Assembly: GCA_927797885.1 (NCBI GenBank)
Contig: OV696605.1
Span: 1,959,157-2,023,156, forward strand
From: Gloeomargaritales cyanobacterium VI4D9
GTDB taxonomy: Bacteria > Cyanobacteriota > Cyanobacteriia > Gloeomargaritales > Gloeomargaritaceae
Reading direction: 5' to 3'
Length of the DNA: 64,000 nt
Shown: piece by piece, positions 62,368 to 64,000 of the stretch
Layout: every line of letters begins with the position of its first letter
Position numbering within the stretch: position 1 is the first letter of the stretch
Notes under the pieces: model-generated
Database searches by the model: none
The model's input: only the letters and a program-made list of their open reading frames with translations
Told to the model about the DNA's origin: nothing
Translations under genes and position numbers: made by a program

Positions 62368-63363
62368 GTGAACATTGACCGTAGATGGGTTGCTATCGGC
62401 TTTGGTGTCATGCTTGCCTTGAGTGCATCCCCTAGCCCTAGTCAAACCCCCAATACCCGTCCCAATAGCTCGTTACCACTGATTTTAATCGCCAGCGGGG
62501 GAGTGTTGACCCTTGGGGTTCTTGCCCTCTGGTTGCTTTCCCAACGCCAGCCCCCCGCCAGTCCCCCTGCTACACCCGCGGTTTCTGCCGCCCCACCCCC
62601 TGCCCCCCCCAAACCCAACCCGGTCAAACCTCCCAGTCAAGCCAGCATTTTCCTGAACATGGGCAGACAAAAAGCGGAACGGGGCGACCATGAGGAGGCA
62701 ATCAAAGACTTTAACCAGGTGCTTGCCCTCGACCCCCACAATGCGGAAGCCTACTACGAGCGGGGGGTCGCCTACCGACGTTTGCAGAATTATGCCCAAG
62801 CCCTAGCGGACCTGAATCAGGCGATTTTATTTAACCCCACGATGGGAGAAGCCTACTACAATCGGGGGTTAATTCGGTTCAAAGTCAAAGATTATCAACG
62901 GGCGGTGGAGGATTACACCAAAGCCTTAGAATTTAACTCAGAGGCGGCAGAATTTTATCACAATCGTAGCCTCGCTCGCCGCAAATTGGGGGACTACGAA
63001 GGAGCCTCCGCGGATTATAAAAAAGCCCTGGATTTGAACCCCAATTACCGATACATTCACAAGGAAGTCACCACCCACAAACAGCGGATGGGAGCGGATG
63101 ATTTTTACGAACGGGGATTGGTCAAGATGGAAAAAGGGGACTACAAAGGCGCGTTGGAAGAACTCAATCAAGCCCTACGCATGGATACGGATTTAGCTCC
63201 CTGTTATTTTGACCGGGCGAAAGTGCGCCTGGCAATTGGCGACCAAGTGGGGGCAGTGGATGACCTCCGCAAAGCCGCGGATTTATTTTTAGAAATGGGG
63301 GACACGGAGCGGTGTGACCAAGTGACTGAAGTATTAAAAATGCAACGCTTTCGCAATGTTTGA
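62368..63363 (+). CDS. Membrane-anchored TPR protein
   Basis: A 331-residue protein beginning at GTG 62368 (reads MNIDRRWVAIGFGVMLALSA). A signal-like N-terminus is followed by a second hydrophobic span (LPLILIASGGVLTLGVLALWLL, about residues 35-57) and a proline-rich linker. About six TPR units follow (AEAYYERGVAYRRLQNYAQA, EAYYNRGLIRFKVKDYQRAV). It probably exposes a scaffold on the cytoplasmic or periplasmic face; side not certain. Confidence 0.85.
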   Translation: MNIDRRWVAIGFGVMLALSASPSPSQTPNTRPNSSLPLILIASGGVLTLGVLALWLLSQRQPPASPPATPAVSAAPPPAPPKPNPVKPPSQASIFLNMGRQKAERGDHEEAIKDFNQVLALDPHNAEAYYERGVAYRRLQNYAQALADLNQAILFNPTMGEAYYNRGLIRFKVKDYQRAVEDYTKALEFNSEAAEFYHNRSLARRKLGDYEGASADYKKALDLNPNYRYIHKEVTTHKQRMGADDFYERGLVKMEKGDYKGALEELNQALRMDTDLAPCYFDRAKVRLAIGDQVGAVDDLRKAADLFLEMGDTERCDQVTEVLKMQRFRNV

Positions 63364-63375
63364 GCTATGAACATT

Positions 63376-63499
63376 TATAGCAATCCTACTTGATTTACAC
63401 TAGCTTGCGTGCCGTAGGCATACAAGAATTTTCCAGAACCAAATGCGGGGGCAGTGCCCCTGCGACCCCCTGTTTGATTCTCATTGAGGATTGCTATAG
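63376..63499. repeat. Family-A short inverted-repeat element, copy A5
   Basis: TATAGCAATCCTACTTG and GAGGATTGCTATA bound 124 bp, in the opposite orientation to A1 (its interior reads CCGTAGGCATACAAGAA, and its core GGGGGCAGTGCCCC). It starts 13 bp after the TPR gene stop. Confidence 0.85.
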
Positions 63500-63662
63500 C
63501 TACAACAATCCTGCAGGATTCATGTGAATAACAAGACTACTTACAAACAAATGACAGGAGGACACCCTACAACCCTTAGGTCGTGCTGATCTTTTATTTA
63601 AGCCAAAAGAGGGCACCGACCACCTAGAGCAAGCTCAAGAAGTTTCTTGCCAATTTATCAAA

Positions 63663-63889
63663 GGGAACCTCTATTTATTTATTTGAGCCAATCATACAGT
63701 CTATTTATCAATTAAAGGATACAAAAAGTTGCGATTGTCCCAAAGGTTTACCATGATTGACCTACAGCAAGTGGGGTTCAACTGTATCCCATAACCACTC
63801 AAAAGACTGTAAATCTCATCGTTGGCATACCCATATTACCCAGAACCAAGGGAGTTGCGACCGCTAACTTTGAATTGATAGAGGTGCCC
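63663..63889. repeat. Longer IS5-related non-autonomous element, copy B4
   Basis: GGGAACCTCTATTTATTTA at the left and TGATAGAGGTGCCC at the right, 227 bp. The right part shares AAATCTCATCGTTGGCATAC and CCCATATTACCCAGAACCAA with B3. The left part contains CAGTCTATTTATCAATTAA, similar to the sequence beside IS5 copy 1 (15931-15950). No coding capacity. Confidence 0.7.
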
Positions 63890-64000
63890 TTATTATAATT
63901 TTATTACAATTAGTATCATGTCTTCCCAAAGGAGTGGATGCCATTCCAGACGATAGGCTCTCTAAGTCCTTGGTAGTTAATTCCCGCAAAGCCCTATCTC
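63864..64000 (-). CDS. Possible C-terminal end of a gene beyond the window
   Basis: An open minus-strand frame entering from the right edge reads DRALRELTTKDLESLSSGMA then STPLGRHDTNCNKIII, crosses the right end of the B4 element as RAPLSIQ and stops at 63864. Only about 45 codons are visible, so coding status is uncertain. If real, its tail was replaced by the element. Confidence 0.3.
   Translation of the reverse strand, partial: DRALRELTTKDLESLSSGMASTPLGRHDTNCNKIIIRAPLSIQS

Overview
The window is cyanobacterial chromosome. Oxygenic phototroph markers include psaM (photosystem I subunit XII), zds (zeta-carotene desaturase) with its SRPBCC partner gene, a CruG-like carotenoid glycosyltransferase, a metal-type HemB with an Asp-rich site, and the small RNA Yfr1 in its conserved place between a GuaB3-type gene and trxA. 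Gene density is high and housekeeping genes are fairly GC-rich; mobile elements are visibly AT-richer. I cannot name the species from sequence alone; a unicellular-type cyanobacterium is the best fit. I saw no rRNA, tRNA or CRISPR array.

Layout. 1-8.9 kb: a multi-PAS sensor protein running off the left edge, guaB3, yfr1, trxA-rpmB-ispF, hup, then recJ, folB and gloB on the minus strand. 8.9-11.1 kb: an unusual two-gene unit, a ParA-type ATPase with an N-terminal restriction-endonuclease-like (HSDR_N) domain followed by a ParB-like protein with a C-terminal helix-hairpin-helix. 11-13.7 kb: VanY-like peptidase, Lon-N protein, hemB. 13.7-17.4 kb: a tandem family of GT-D-like glycosyltransferases whose third copy is cut by an IS5-family element. 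17.4-22.9 kb: SRPBCC, zds, aroB, CruG-like, a small secreted protein, a VOC protein. 23-26.9 kb: an insertion-sequence graveyard (ISL3 remnant, IS5 end, two inverted IS4 elements around a captured gene fragment, a zinc-finger transposase fragment). 26.9-39.5 kb: fabG, TPR and pentapeptide proteins, rqcH, and the tightly packed operon clpS-uvrB-Anbu peptidase-cobD, an FHA-GGDEF-EAL protein, and dnaN.

At 39.54-39.82 kb, next to dnaN, lies a dense cluster of DnaA boxes (nine perfect, four near-perfect) with an AT-rich flank and a TAG-trinucleotide tract: the probable chromosomal oriC. 39.9-50.9 kb: thiO, plsX-fabH, rpiA, a secreted protein, a GT11-like fucosyltransferase, a NatB-like amino-acid binding lipoprotein, a second identical IS5 element that truncated a nuclease-like gene, DUF427 and hisC. 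51-53.6 kb: a second identical IS4 copy with a clear 9-bp target duplication, small repeats, and a PHP-family phosphoesterase. 53.6-64 kb: dnaB, TerB-like, RsmB-type methyltransferase, TerC, psaM, a GST, a Tat-exported PhoX phosphatase with a candidate Pho box, a dynamin/Era-like membrane GTPase, and a TPR protein.

Two themes run through the accessory sequence. First, at least three families of short non-autonomous repeats are scattered between genes; one shares its ends with the resident IS5 element and one with the IS4 element, so they are probably moved in trans. Second, IS and repeat ends have repeatedly truncated genes and supply in-frame C-terminal tails. The least conventional gene set is the HSDR_N-ParA / ParB-HhH pair.
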